Assembly (NCBI RefSeq): GCF_000385335.1
Contig: NZ_ARWA01000001.1
Span: 2,558,001-2,622,000 of the forward strand
Origin: Methyloferula stellata AR4
GTDB taxonomy: Bacteria; Pseudomonadota; Alphaproteobacteria; Rhizobiales; Beijerinckiaceae
Direction of reading: 5' to 3'
DNA length: 64,000 nucleotides
A model generated the notes under the pieces. It saw only the letters and a program-made list of their open reading frames with translations. It ran no database searches and was not told the origin of the DNA. Positions within the stretch are counted from its first letter, which is position 1. Each line of letters starts with the position of its first letter. The position numbers and the translations under genes were made by a program. Below are positions 49,592 through 58,167 of the stretch, one piece after another.

Positions 49592-49605
49592 TTGATCCAT
49601 CGCAA
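49592..49605 (-). promoter_or_regulatory. Fnr/FixK-type box upstream of chaB-PRTase
   Basis: TTGATCCATCGCAA differs from the box at 47578 in two central bases only. The centre lies 57 bases before the ChaB ATG (49542), and TATCCT on the minus strand (49570-49565) is a fair -10 hexamer at the right distance. The box also rules against the ATG at 49605. Confidence 0.6.
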
Positions 49606-49756
49606 AGCGCGGACTCCCTCAAGTCTGCGCTGTTAGCGGACTTTATTGATAATGAGGGCGCAGCTCTACCGTCAGCCTGCGGGTACGCTTCAGGCCAAGA
49701 TGCCGAAAGGGAGACCTATATCGACGGCGACCAATTTCGCCGAAGCGTAAGCGCCA

Positions 49757-50098
49757 TCAAGCCGCTTGATGATGCAAACCGGCCGGCTTGACGCGTGATT
49801 CTCCCGTGACATCGACGTGAGCGGCGCCACTGTCGGGCAGCAGTTTCCTATCGGAGAACTTGAGATCGAGCAGGCGGCCGTCATCGGTCAGAAGCTGGAG
49901 GCCGTCGCAACCGAACACATTTTCCAATGCTGCCACAGACAGGCGGATCTCGCCCGAACTCGCAACGCCTGTTGGTTTCTTGGAGTAGCTTTCAAAATCA
50001 TAAGAGGCTCGTGCAATCTGCTCGCCGTTGCGTTGGAGCACACCGCTGCCTGAGCTTCCTCCGAGATAGCGCATAAGCGCACCTTCGTGCTTGGCCAT
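49757..50098 (-). CDS. Conserved hypothetical protein, 113 aa
   Basis: This soluble protein has no named domain that I recognise. It has a Gly/Ser-rich start (MRYLGGSSGSGVLQRNGEQI), then ARASYDFESYSKKPTGVASS, GEIRLSVAALENVFGCDGLQ and LLTDDGRLLDLKFSDRKLLP, a beta-rich pattern that could bind a ligand. Its ATG follows the TAA of the upstream 43-aa gene with no gap, so the two must be co-translated and share the regulated leader upstream. Codon use is like the core genes. Confidence 0.7.
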   Translation of the reverse strand: MAKHEGALMRYLGGSSGSGVLQRNGEQIARASYDFESYSKKPTGVASSGEIRLSVAALENVFGCDGLQLLTDDGRLLDLKFSDRKLLPDSGAAHVDVTGESRVKPAGLHHQAA

Positions 50099-50230
50099 TT
50101 AAGACCCTTTCTTTGGCGTTTTATTTAAAACGGTTGCGATTTTGGTCGAGATGACCGGCGCCGTCACCGGGTCTTTCTTTTGCTTCGGCTTTTTGATTTC
50201 ACGGTTGCCGTGCTTCTGCCCTTTGGCCAT
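50099..50230 (-). CDS. Small basic conserved protein, 43 aa
   Basis: The protein is MAKGQKHGNREIKKPKQKKD followed by PVTAPVISTKIATVLNKTPK and KGS: very basic, unstructured at the N-terminus. Short 'MAKGQ-xxx-NREKKKPK' proteins occur widely in Hyphomicrobiales with unknown function. AGGAGG lies 6 bases before the ATG. Remarkably, an intrinsic terminator ends only ~10 bases before that ribosome site, so expression depends on read-through or control of the leader. Confidence 0.75.
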   Translation of the reverse strand: MAKGQKHGNREIKKPKQKKDPVTAPVISTKIATVLNKTPKKGS

Positions 50231-50245
50231 GAGTTCCTCCTGTTC

Positions 50246-50421
50246 GTAAAACAGAAAACCCCGCGCCTCGATGAGGCACGGGGCCAATAGAACGCTTCGT
50301 GCCTCAAGCGGGCTGCTGCCAGTTTGGAAGATCAGCCGACGCGAAAATGTTTCGCTGCACCATGTAAACATGGGGCGGCGCAGCGAAAATACAAGAATTC
50401 TGCGGGTCTAAGCCGCGCGGT
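50246..50421 (-). promoter_or_regulatory. Structured leader ending in an intrinsic terminator before the 43-aa gene
   Basis: On the minus strand an 11-bp stem with one G-U pair (50259-50269 with 50273-50283, loop ATC) is followed by TTTTCTGTTTT (ending near 50248). The ribosome site begins right after. Upstream, TTTCGCTGC and GCAGCGAAA enclose CCATGT-TT-ACATGG (50349-50389), a second hairpin. The element could be the terminator of the tlpA-like gene (stop at 50422), an attenuator of the 43-aa gene, or both. No promoter fits between terminator and gene. Confidence 0.55.
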
Positions 50422-51054
50422 TCATGATGTTGCGTAATAATTCAAAAGCGCGCGAGCCTCGCGTGAATCCCAATCCGCGGCGCCGATCATATAGCCACAC
50501 GTGCGGCCTTCCGGGTCGATCAGATAGGACATGGGCATGCCGTAAATGGTGAAGGGGGCGGCATGCGGATCGGGGCCACCGCCCGACGGCATCGGCCGCC
50601 CGAGCACGCCCTCGGGATCAAGGCCGAGGGCGAGATGCCGAAGGTCGAATGTCTTCAAATAAGGTGCGACGGCGGATTTTCCCTGACGGTCGGTCGAGAC
50701 GGCGAGCACTTGATAGCGGGCGGGATCGAGACTCGCTTGGAGCCGGTCCAGCACCGGCAGTTCCGTCCGGCATTGCGGGCACCAGCTCGCCCAGAAATTC
50801 AAAAGCACCACTTTTCCGTGATAATCCGCGAGGCTCGCCGGCTTCCCGTCGAGGTGCTGGAAGGCCACCGGGGGCGGCGCCTTGCGGGGCTCCAAAATGG
50901 TGAATTGATGCCGTGCTGTCTCGAAAAAGGGCGGATCGTCCGATGCGCATGCCCGGCCGGCCATGCTTGCGGCGCAGCCCGCGGCGGCAGCTTGACCTGC
51001 ACGACGCAGGAAGGCCCGGCGTGTATCCCCATGTGTAAACTTGCGTTCCATCAT
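50422..51054 (-). CDS. TlpA/ResA-type thioredoxin-fold protein, Tat-exported
   Basis: This 210-aa protein begins with a twin-arginine-like signal (TRRAFLRRAGQAAAAGCAAS, residues 11-30). The thioredoxin domain is plain: GKVVLLNFWASWCPQCRTEL with the active CPQC at 92-95, and the cis-Pro loop TIYGMPMSYLID. It should act as a periplasmic thiol-disulfide reductant, for example in cytochrome c or copper-site maturation; no ccm or cox genes are adjacent. Adjacent ATGs occur at 51054 and 51051 and an upstream one at 51078; the start is uncertain. Confidence 0.85.
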   Translation of the reverse strand: MMERKFTHGDTRRAFLRRAGQAAAAGCAASMAGRACASDDPPFFETARHQFTILEPRKAPPPVAFQHLDGKPASLADYHGKVVLLNFWASWCPQCRTELPVLDRLQASLDPARYQVLAVSTDRQGKSAVAPYLKTFDLRHLALGLDPEGVLGRPMPSGGGPDPHAAPFTIYGMPMSYLIDPEGRTCGYMIGAADWDSREARALLNYYATS

Positions 51055-51214
51055 GACTTGGGCATTCGTCCTGGGCATTCGTTAGGTTAAGGCCGAGATA
51101 TCATGATGAATCGCGGCTTCCGTGAGGCTTGGCGACCTTTCTTTTGCTGCCCTGTCGCACTTTTTAGCCAGCCGTGCTAGCTCGACATCATGTGAGTTGG
51201 GTGAAAGGACCCCG

Positions 51215-51874
51215 ATGGCCGATATTTTCCGTGAAGTCGACGAAGAAGTCCGCCGCGACAAAGCGGTTTTATTCTTCGAGAAATATCAATTCTGGCTGGT
51301 CGGGGCGGCCCTCCTCATCGTCGCTGCGACGGCGGGCTGGCGCATCTATGATTATTACAAGACGCAGGCTGCCGAAAAGGCCAGCGCGCGCTACGAGGCT
51401 GCCCTACAATTGGCGCATGACGGCAAATCCGCCGAGGCGGAGGCCGCGTTCGAGGCCATCGCCAAGGACGCGCCTGCCGGCTATCGCGCGCTGGCGCGGT
51501 TGCGTGCGATCGACGAGCTTTCGACGCATGATCAGGCCGCTGCGATCAAGGCTTACGAAACTCTCGCGAGCGACCCGACTTATGATTCCTCTCTCGCAGC
51601 AGCGGCACGCTTGCGCGCGGCCATGCTCGCGATCGATACAGAAGATCCGAAGGTTTTCGCGCAGAAAGTGGCGGCCATGGCGGGCCCGACCGGTGCCTTC
51701 CGCTATTCGGCCCGCGAGCTTTTGGCGCTCGCCGCCTTCAAACAGGGCGATTACGAAGCCGCAGGCCGCTGGCTCGACGAGATCGTTTCCGATCCCAATG
51801 CTCCGGCGGGTTTGCGCAGCCGGGCCGAGGCTTTCTTAGGATTCGTCCGCGCCGGGAAGCCGTCGCAACAATAA
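51215..51874 (+). CDS. YfgM-like membrane-anchored TPR protein
   Basis: This 219-aa protein has a short cytosolic N-terminus (MADIFREVDEEVRRDKAVLF), one membrane helix (FWLVGAALLIVAATAGWRIY, residues ~27-46), and a periplasmic helical part with TPR-like repeats (ASARYEAALQLAHDGKSAEA, EAAFEAIAKDAPAGYRALAR, LAAFKQGDYEAAGRWLDEIV). It matches the family of ancillary SecYEG subunit YfgM, usually encoded just before der, as here. GAAAGGA precedes the ATG. The predicted role is chaperone-like support at the translocon. Confidence 0.85.
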   Translation: MADIFREVDEEVRRDKAVLFFEKYQFWLVGAALLIVAATAGWRIYDYYKTQAAEKASARYEAALQLAHDGKSAEAEAAFEAIAKDAPAGYRALARLRAIDELSTHDQAAAIKAYETLASDPTYDSSLAAAARLRAAMLAIDTEDPKVFAQKVAAMAGPTGAFRYSARELLALAAFKQGDYEAAGRWLDEIVSDPNAPAGLRSRAEAFLGFVRAGKPSQQ

Positions 51875-51907
51875 GCATGATCTAAGAAAAAGCATGATCT
51901 AAGAAAA
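51874..51907. repeat. Perfect 17-bp tandem duplication
   Basis: AGCATGATCTAAGAAAA occurs twice without a gap (51874-51890, 51891-51907), overlapping the last base of the yfgM-like gene. The unit resembles the AGCATGATC intergenic motif common in Hyphomicrobiales. The 90 bases to der hold no gene. Confidence 0.85.
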
Positions 51908-51981
51908 GTTGCAGACTTTTCAGATAAGACCATGCGTCTCTTGAAGACTCCATCAGACCCAATCGGATTCACATAACTCGA

Positions 51982-53379
51982 ATGCTCACCTTTGCCATCA
52001 TAGGCCGTCCGAACGTCGGTAAATCGACCCTGTTCAACCGGCTTGTCGGCAAGAAGCTCGCGCTTGTCGACGACCGGCCGGGCGTGACGCGCGACAGGCG
52101 CGAGGGCGAGGCGAAGCTCGGCGATCTCACCTTCAACATCATCGATACGGCGGGGCTCGAAGAAGGTGCCGAGGCCACGATGGCCGGGCGCATGCGCTCG
52201 CAGACGGAGGCCGCGATCGAATCTGCCGACGGGCTTTTCTTCTTGATCGACGCGCGCGTGGGCGTGACGCCCGAAGATAATTATTTCGCCAATCTCGTGC
52301 GGCGCGCGGCCAAACCCTTGGTGCTCATCGCCAATAAGGCGGAAGGAAAGGTCGGCGAAGCGGGCGCCATGGAGGCTTTCGATCTCGGCCTCGGCGATCC
52401 CGTGCCTTTGTCGGCCGAGCATGGCGAAGGCATGGCCGGACTTTACGAGGCCGTGCGCGAAGCCTTTCCGATCGAGACGGCGGAGCCCGAGGAAGAGATT
52501 GCGCCGAGACATGTCGTGCTCGCGGATGATGAGGACGGCAGCGAGCTCGATCTCACCAAACCTTTGCGCATTGCGATCGTCGGCCGGCCCAATGCCGGCA
52601 AATCGACTCTGCTCAATCGCATCCTCGGCGAAGAGCGACTTCTGGTCGGGCCCGAGGCAGGCCTTACGCGCGATGCGATCAGCGTCGATTTCGAATGGCA
52701 CGGCCGCAAGGTGAAATTTTTCGACACGGCTGGCTTGCGCCGTCGTGCCCGCGTCGAGGATAAGCTCGAAAAACTGGCCGGTGCGGATGCTTTGCGCGCC
52801 GCCAAATTCGCCGAAGTCGTCGTGCTGCTGCTCGACGCGACGATCCCCTTCGAGAAGCAGGATCTGACCATCGCCGATCTCGTCTATCGCGAAGGCCGTG
52901 CGCTCGTCATCGGCCTCAACAAATGGGATCTGATCGAGGACAAGAGCCAGCTCGTGCATTTGCGCGAGGAGGCATCGCGGCTTCTGCCGCAGCTCAAAGG
53001 CACATTCGTTGTGCCCGTGTCGGGGCTCGAGGGGCAGGGGCTCGAGGCTTTGATGCATGCCGTCATCCGCGTGCATGAGATCTGGAACAAGCGCATTTCG
53101 ACGGCGAGGCTCAATCGCTGGCTCGCCGATGCGCTCGAACGCATGCCGCCGCCGGCTGCCGCGGGCCGCCGCATTAAGATCCGCTACATGACGCAATTGC
53201 GCGCAAGGCCGCCCTATTTCATCATCTTCGGCAATCAGCTTGCGGCCTTGCCTGTGAGCTACGAGCGCTTTCTGATTAATGGGCTGCGGCAGGCTTTCGA
53301 TCTGCCCGGCGTGCCGATCCGCATTTCGAAAAAGACGAGCGAGAATCCTTACGGCGACAGAAAACGCCCGCAGAGATAA
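51982..53379 (+). CDS. der: Ribosome-assembly GTPase Der (EngA)
   Basis: This 465-aa protein has two consecutive Ras-like GTPase domains: [27 protein letters not shown] in the first, [27 protein letters not shown] in the second. A C-terminal KH-like domain follows ([40 protein letters not shown]). Der is essential for 50S subunit maturation. It follows the yfgM-like gene, as in many bacteria, and its TAA overlaps by one base an ATG in the frame of the next gene. Confidence 0.96.
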   Translation: MLTFAIIGRPNVGKSTLFNRLVGKKLALVDDRPGVTRDRREGEAKLGDLTFNIIDTAGLEEGAEATMAGRMRSQTEAAIESADGLFFLIDARVGVTPEDNYFANLVRRAAKPLVLIANKAEGKVGEAGAMEAFDLGLGDPVPLSAEHGEGMAGLYEAVREAFPIETAEPEEEIAPRHVVLADDEDGSELDLTKPLRIAIVGRPNAGKSTLLNRILGEERLLVGPEAGLTRDAISVDFEWHGRKVKFFDTAGLRRRARVEDKLEKLAGADALRAAKFAEVVVLLLDATIPFEKQDLTIADLVYREGRALVIGLNKWDLIEDKSQLVHLREEASRLLPQLKGTFVVPVSGLEGQGLEALMHAVIRVHEIWNKRISTARLNRWLADALERMPPPAAAGRRIKIRYMTQLRARPPYFIIFGNQLAALPVSYERFLINGLRQAFDLPGVPIRISKKTSENPYGDRKRPQR

Positions 53380-53414
53380 TGTCTTCGGGCGACATGAGAC
53401 CGGTTCGCCATTCG

Positions 53415-55418
53415 ATGTTCAAGAAAATCCTCATAGCCAATCGCGGCGAGATCGCCTGCCGGATCATCAAGACGGCGCGGCGCATGGGGATCGCGAGTGT
53501 CGCGGTCTATTCCGAGGCCGATCGCCGGGCTTTGCATGTGAGCCTCGCGGACGAGGCTTTTCCCATCGGCCCCGCACCTGCTGCCGACTCTTATCTTTCG
53601 ATCGAAAACATCATCGAAGCCTGTAAAAAGTCCGGAACCGAAGCGGTGCATCCCGGTTATGGATTCTTATCCGAGCGCGCCGATTTCTGTCGGGCGCTGA
53701 TGGCGGAAGGCATGACTTTCATCGGACCGAGCGCGGCTGCGATCGAGGCTATGGGCGACAAGATCGCGGCGAAGGCTTGTGCCCACAACGCCGGTGTTGC
53801 GATCGTGCCAGGCTCGGGAGGTGCCATCGCGAACGCGCGTGACGCCGTGGAGATCGCTGAGGCCATAGGCTACCCGATCATGATCAAGGCTTCCGCCGGC
53901 GGTGGCGGCAAAGGCATGCGGATCGCCGCCTCGCGCCAGGAGGTCGAAGACGGTTTTGCGCGCGCCGCGTCGGAAGCCAAAGCCGCCTTTGGCGACGATC
54001 GCGTCTTCATCGAGAAATTCATTGAAAGCCCGCGCCATATCGAGATGCAGATCCTCGGCGACAGGCATGGTCATGTCGTCCATCTCGGCGAACGCGAATG
54101 CTCGATCCAGCGCCGCCATCAGAAAGTGATCGAAGAGGCGCCGTCGCCCTTCGTCGATGCGGTGATGCGCGAGGCCATGGGCCGGCAGGCCGTCGCGCTC
54201 GCGCGGGCCGTTGGCTATGACTCGGCCGGCACGGTGGAATTTATCGTCGGTGCCGACAAGCGCTTTTATTTTCTGGAGATGAACACACGGCTGCAGGTCG
54301 AACATGCGGTGAGCGAATGCGTGACAGGTCTCGATCTCGTCGAGCATATGATCCGCATTGCCGCGGGAGAGCCGCTGGCGCTGAGCCAGGACGATGTCAC
54401 GATCAAAGGCCATGCTATCGAGAGCCGGGTCTATGCGGAAAACCCGCAGCGCGATTTTCTGCCCTCGACGGGCCGGCTCACGCGATTTCAGCCGCCGCCC
54501 GAAAAGGCAGATGAGACAGGCGCCTTGCGGCTTGATAGCGGCGTGATCGAGGGGAGCGAAGTCACGGTCCATTATGATCCGATGCTTGCAAAGCTCATCA
54601 CTCATGCGCCGGACCGCGCGGCCGCGATTGCAATGCAGGCCGATGCGCTCGATCGTTTCGTGATCGACGGCGTCGCGCATAATCTTTCTTTTCTCGGCGC
54701 GATGATGGACCATCCGCGCTGGCTGGCCGGCGATCTTTCGACGCATTTTATCGCGGACGTCTTTCCGCACGGCTTCGCGCCACACTTGCCGCAAGGGGAA
54801 ATGGCACGCGCGCTTGCCTGCGTGGCGGCCTCGATCGATCATGTCACCGAGATGCGCGCCTGGGCAATCTCAGGGCAGCTTGATGCGCATGAAGTCAGGT
54901 CGAGGGCGCTCAGCGTTTTCCTCGGCAATCAACGCTTCGACCTCACGCTTGAAAAAGCAGAGGGTGGTGATTTGATCGCACGGCTTGAAGAAGACAATTG
55001 GTCTTGGCGCTGCCGATCCGGCTGGGTTCCTGGCCTTGCTTTATGGGAAGGCACGGTTGAGGGACAAAGCCTCGTCGTGCAGGTTCGTGTGGCCGCCAAT
55101 GGCATGCGCCTATCGAGCCGTGGCATCGAGGCGGAGGCGCGTGTCATGACGCGCCGCGCGGCTGAGCTCTTCGCCTGCTTGCCGCGCAAGCGGGCTGAAG
55201 ACGCTCCCAAAATTCTTCTGTGTCCGATGCCGGGCCTGCTCAAACTGGTCCATGTCGCGCCGGGCCAAAGGGTCGCCGCGGGCGAGGCGCTTTGCATGAT
55301 CGAAGCGATGAAAATGGAGCATGTCCTGCGGGCCGAGACCGGAGGCATCGTGAAAGCAATTCTTGTGAGCGCAGGCGATCTCATCGGCGTCGACATGCCG
55401 ATCCTGGAGTTCGAGTAA
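53415..55418 (+). CDS. pccA: Propionyl-CoA (acyl-CoA) carboxylase biotin-carboxylase/biotin-carrier (alpha) subunit
   Basis: This 667-aa protein fuses a biotin carboxylase to a biotin carrier. The carboxylase has MFKKILIANRGEIACRIIKT, the glycine-rich KASAGGGGKGMRIAAS ATP-grasp loop, RECSIQRRHQKVIEEAP and EMNTRLQVEHAVSE. A linker/BT domain (residues ~465-590) precedes the carrier, which has the biotinylated Lys in MIEAMKMEHV near the end. It carboxylates biotin for propionyl-CoA (or methylcrotonyl/acyl-CoA) carboxylase; the beta subunit is not in the window. The ATG at 53415 gives the family start; an ATG at 53379 overlapping the der stop would add 12 residues. Confidence 0.9.
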   Translation: MFKKILIANRGEIACRIIKTARRMGIASVAVYSEADRRALHVSLADEAFPIGPAPAADSYLSIENIIEACKKSGTEAVHPGYGFLSERADFCRALMAEGMTFIGPSAAAIEAMGDKIAAKACAHNAGVAIVPGSGGAIANARDAVEIAEAIGYPIMIKASAGGGGKGMRIAASRQEVEDGFARAASEAKAAFGDDRVFIEKFIESPRHIEMQILGDRHGHVVHLGERECSIQRRHQKVIEEAPSPFVDAVMREAMGRQAVALARAVGYDSAGTVEFIVGADKRFYFLEMNTRLQVEHAVSECVTGLDLVEHMIRIAAGEPLALSQDDVTIKGHAIESRVYAENPQRDFLPSTGRLTRFQPPPEKADETGALRLDSGVIEGSEVTVHYDPMLAKLITHAPDRAAAIAMQADALDRFVIDGVAHNLSFLGAMMDHPRWLAGDLSTHFIADVFPHGFAPHLPQGEMARALACVAASIDHVTEMRAWAISGQLDAHEVRSRALSVFLGNQRFDLTLEKAEGGDLIARLEEDNWSWRCRSGWVPGLALWEGTVEGQSLVVQVRVAANGMRLSSRGIEAEARVMTRRAAELFACLPRKRAEDAPKILLCPMPGLLKLVHVAPGQRVAAGEALCMIEAMKMEHVLRAETGGIVKAILVSAGDLIGVDMPILEFE

Positions 55419-55423
55419 GGCTC

Positions 55424-55900
55424 ATGCTCTATTTCGCCTATGGCTCGAACATGGACACCGAGGCGATGCGGGCGCTTTGCCCGAAGTCGCGCGCGCTCGG
55501 TCTCGCGCGGCTGGCGAAGCACCGGATCTTTGTCATGGAAGAGGGCTATGCGTCCGTTCGTGCGGAGGCGAGTGCGATCGTGCATGGCGTGCTTTATGAT
55601 CTGGCGCTGAGCGATGTGCCGGCGCTCGATCGTTATGAAGAAGTCTCGCGCGGGCTTTATCGAAAAGTCACGCAGCCCGTGTTACGGACGGGTGCTGCGC
55701 CGGTCCGGGCCTTGATCTATGTCGGAGGCAGCCGGATGGAAGCCGTGCCGAGGCCGGATTACTGGCCGGCCATTCTCAAGGCGGCGCGGGATTGGGCCTT
55801 GCCGCAAGCCTATGTTTCTCAGCTCGAGACGCTGGGCGGCATCCCGAGTGTTGAAGCCGCGCCCGGCGCCCGGCGCGCGATCAAGTTGAAAGGCATTTGA
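55424..55900 (+). CDS. Gamma-glutamylcyclotransferase-family protein
   Basis: This 158-aa protein has the GGCT signature YFAYGSNMDTEAM (residues 3-15), and the catalytic Glu region LDRYEEVSRGLYRK fits the fold. PRPDYWPAILKAARDWALP is the typical C-terminal helix. Members cyclise gamma-glutamyl amines or dipeptides to 5-oxoproline; the natural substrate here is unknown. The ATG at 55424 lies 5 bases after the pccA stop and panC follows after 3 bases, so the three genes look like one operon. Confidence 0.87.
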   Translation: MLYFAYGSNMDTEAMRALCPKSRALGLARLAKHRIFVMEEGYASVRAEASAIVHGVLYDLALSDVPALDRYEEVSRGLYRKVTQPVLRTGAAPVRALIYVGGSRMEAVPRPDYWPAILKAARDWALPQAYVSQLETLGGIPSVEAAPGARRAIKLKGI

Positions 55901-55903
55901 CGC

Positions 55904-56755
55904 ATGGCAGCTCCGGTTCCGATCGCGCATGATGTTGCGAGCCTCAGGGCGCAGCTCTCGGCTTGGCGCGCGGCGGGCGAGACCATCGTGCTCGTCCCAA
56001 CCATGGGCGCGCTGCATGCCGGACATGTTTCTCTCGTCCATGCCGGCAAAAGCCATGGCACGAAGATCGTGATGTCGATCTTCGTCAATCCGACGCAATT
56101 TGCGCCGACCGAGGATCTTTCCACCTATCCGCGCAGTCTTGAAGCGGATGTCGCAAAATTCACAGAGGCCGGCGGCGATCTCGTCTTCGTCCCTTCTGTC
56201 GATGTCATGTATCCGCAAGGCTTCGCGACCACGATCTCGCTCGCGGGACCCGCGACCGTCGGTCTTGAAGACAGGTTCCGGCCGACGCATTTCGCAGGCG
56301 TCGCCACGGTGGTCGCCAAGCTCTTCAATCAATGCCGTCCCGATGCCGCGGTCTTCGGCGAGAAGGACTATCAGCAGCTCAAAGTCTTGACCTGCCTCGC
56401 GCGCGATCTCGATTTTGAAACGAAGATCGTCGCCGCGCCGATCATGCGCGAGGCCGATGGCTTGGCCCTCTCGTCGCGCAATGTCTATCTCTCGGCCGAA
56501 GAGCGCCTGCACGCGCCGGCCTTGTATCGGGCGCTCACAAAATGCGCCGAGGCCATCAAAACGAGGCAGCCGGTCGAGGCCGCGCTGGAAGAAGCTCGGA
56601 TCGCTATTGCCGGAGCCGGATTTGCCATCGATTATGTCGAGGCGCGGCATGCCGAAACCCTGGCGTCGCTTGATCAATTGGCCGGCGCGCCGGTGCGGCT
56701 TCTCGCCGCCGCGCGGATCGGCAAGACCCGTCTCATCGACAATATTGCTGTATAG
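55904..56755 (+). CDS. panC: Pantothenate synthetase
   Basis: This 283-aa enzyme joins pantoate and beta-alanine with ATP. VLVPTMGALHAGHVSLVHAG is the HIGH-type adenylation motif, followed by VSIFVNPTQFAP, RPTHFAGVATVVAKLFNQCR, PDAAVFGEKDYQQL and the KMSKS-like LALSSRN. Length and order are normal for PanC. It directly follows the cyclotransferase gene. No panB is in the window. Confidence 0.95.
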   Translation: MAAPVPIAHDVASLRAQLSAWRAAGETIVLVPTMGALHAGHVSLVHAGKSHGTKIVMSIFVNPTQFAPTEDLSTYPRSLEADVAKFTEAGGDLVFVPSVDVMYPQGFATTISLAGPATVGLEDRFRPTHFAGVATVVAKLFNQCRPDAAVFGEKDYQQLKVLTCLARDLDFETKIVAAPIMREADGLALSSRNVYLSAEERLHAPALYRALTKCAEAIKTRQPVEAALEEARIAIAGAGFAIDYVEARHAETLASLDQLAGAPVRLLAAARIGKTRLIDNIAV

Positions 56756-56863
56756 AGCGCTTCCAGCCGTCTCAGCTTCCCCTGCCAAATCAAGTGACTT
56801 GCCGCTTCCGCCGCCGACCTTTAAATGAGGCACCTTATTTGCTGGGGCGGGGTGGACCAGGTG

Positions 56864-56901
56864 GGTTTTCCTCAACCGGAGAGGTCCGGCTGAGGAAAAC
56901 C
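56864..56901 (+). promoter_or_regulatory. Long hairpin between panC and the 220-aa hypothetical gene
   Basis: GGTTTTCCTCA (56864-56874) pairs with TGAGGAAAACC (56891-56901), and CCGGA with TCCGG inside, around a GAGG loop: 16 pairs with a single mismatch. No T-run follows, so it is either a weak terminator of the panC operon or part of the leader of the next gene. A smaller CCGGC/GCCGG hairpin follows at ~56943-56955. Confidence 0.5.
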
Positions 56902-56980
56902 GCTTGGATTCCAACTGCCCCAAAGGGTTAGCGCTTTTCGGACCGGCAAAGCCGGCCGCACCGTATGAAGGATCACCTGC

Positions 56981-57643
56981 ATGCCTACCGGTTACGACCT
57001 CAAATTCGCGAAAGCCTTTTTCGACCTGCCGGCCGAAGGGCGGCTGAACAAGATCATCGACAATTCCTTTCCGTCGTGGATCGAGAACTGCAATACCGGC
57101 GTCAGCCTGATCTACGCCAATGCCTGCAAAATGATGGAAGGCGTCACCGAAAAGGTCCTGGAGACGGACGAGGACCATCTTGGCCCCTTCGAGGTTTTCG
57201 CCTCGAGCACGGCATATGAGGTCGAGACCGGCTACGATCTCTATAATCCGGACACCGGCGCGATCGTCCCGCTCAACGAGAAAGGCGAGGACGGCTATTT
57301 CTACATGCTTGAAACCGGCATCCGCTCCATGAGTTGCGATGACGGCGTTCTCGATCCGCGCTGGCTGATCCCGGAAAACCCGGAAACGCGCCCCTATCTC
57401 GTCAAGAAATACGGCAAGGTGTTTTCGGCGCAATTGCGGTTCTGGTCCCATGATTCCGAGACCTACAAAGCGCGCTACGACGAATATAAGGCGATGATGG
57501 CGAAATTCCCCGATGTCAAGGTCGTCGAGAAGGAATTGACCGCGAGCCTCCGCAACAAGTTCCGTTTCCGGCCGAAGCGGAAGGAAAAGATCGATCTCGT
57601 CGAGACGAAAGTCACGGCGATCGCGATCGGTATCGATTTCTAA
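56981..57643 (+). CDS. Hypothetical protein, 220 aa
   Basis: I do not recognise this soluble protein. It is acidic in the middle and basic at the end: FAKAFFDLPAEGRLNKIIDN, then SWIENCNTGVSLIYANACKM and TEKVLETDEDHLGPFEVFAS, a Tyr/Asp-rich part YEVETGYDLYNPDTGAIVPL, and a C-terminal NKFRFRPKRKEK. There is no signal peptide and no membrane helix. GAAGGA lies 8 bases before the ATG. Codon use is strongly biased toward GC-ending codons like that of well-expressed genes. Structured sequence lies upstream, and a palindromic repeat follows. Confidence 0.75.
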   Translation: MPTGYDLKFAKAFFDLPAEGRLNKIIDNSFPSWIENCNTGVSLIYANACKMMEGVTEKVLETDEDHLGPFEVFASSTAYEVETGYDLYNPDTGAIVPLNEKGEDGYFYMLETGIRSMSCDDGVLDPRWLIPENPETRPYLVKKYGKVFSAQLRFWSHDSETYKARYDEYKAMMAKFPDVKVVEKELTASLRNKFRFRPKRKEKIDLVETKVTAIAIGIDF

Positions 57644-57662
57644 CCAAAGGTTGGGCGCGCTA

Positions 57663-57783
57663 CTTCTCCCGCTTGCGGGAGAAGGTGGCCTGACGAAGTC
57701 AGGTCGGATGAGGGGTCGTTGGAGCTGAAAGAACGCTCATCCGCTTCATTTCATCAGCACCTTCTCCCGCAAGCGGGAGAAGG
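57663..57783. repeat. Paired palindromic repeat with inverted copies
   Basis: CTTCTCCCGC-TT-GCGGGAGAAG (57663-57684) is a hairpin that recurs as CTTCTCCCGC-AA-GCGGGAGAAG (57761-57782), the two being inverted copies bounding ~75 bases. This 'TCTCCCGCNNGCGGGAGA' element is frequent in Hyphomicrobiales and other proteobacterial intergenic DNA. It separates the 220-aa gene from the acylphosphatase gene. Confidence 0.8.
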
Positions 57784-57827
57784 GACGCGCCGCTCCATTG
57801 CGTTCTTCAAGATGATGATCTGCTACC

Positions 57828-58145
57828 ATGGCTGAAGACCCGGCATCTCCTCAGCTCATCCTCCATTTGACGATCAGCGGCCGTGTGCAGGGCGTCAGCT
57901 ATCGCGTCTGGCTGAAGGCGGAGGCGGACGCGCGCGGCGTAACCGGCTGGACCCGCAACCGCGGCAACGGCGATGTGGAGGCGGTTTTGGCCGGTCCTCC
58001 CGAAACGGTCCAGACGCTATGTGAACTCTGCCGCTCGGGGCCGCCCATGGCGCGCGTCGATCAAATCCTGATCGACGAAGCGGAGGCGTCGGTTCTGGAG
58101 CCCGGCGGCCCGCGCGATTCCTTCGTCATCCTGCCGAGCGTCTGA
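57828..58145 (+). CDS. acyP: Acylphosphatase
   Basis: This 105-aa protein has the acylphosphatase fold with both active-site residues: Arg in ISGRVQGVSYRVWLKAEADA and Asn in VTGWTRNRGNGDVEAVLAGP. It hydrolyses acyl phosphates such as carbamoyl- or 1,3-bisphosphoglycerate; the physiological role in bacteria is unclear. The ATG at 57828 is the only start before the motif. Palindromic repeats lie on both sides. Confidence 0.92.
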   Translation: MAEDPASPQLILHLTISGRVQGVSYRVWLKAEADARGVTGWTRNRGNGDVEAVLAGPPETVQTLCELCRSGPPMARVDQILIDEAEASVLEPGGPRDSFVILPSV

Positions 58146-58167
58146 GTCCGCGATCGGAGGAAAGGAT

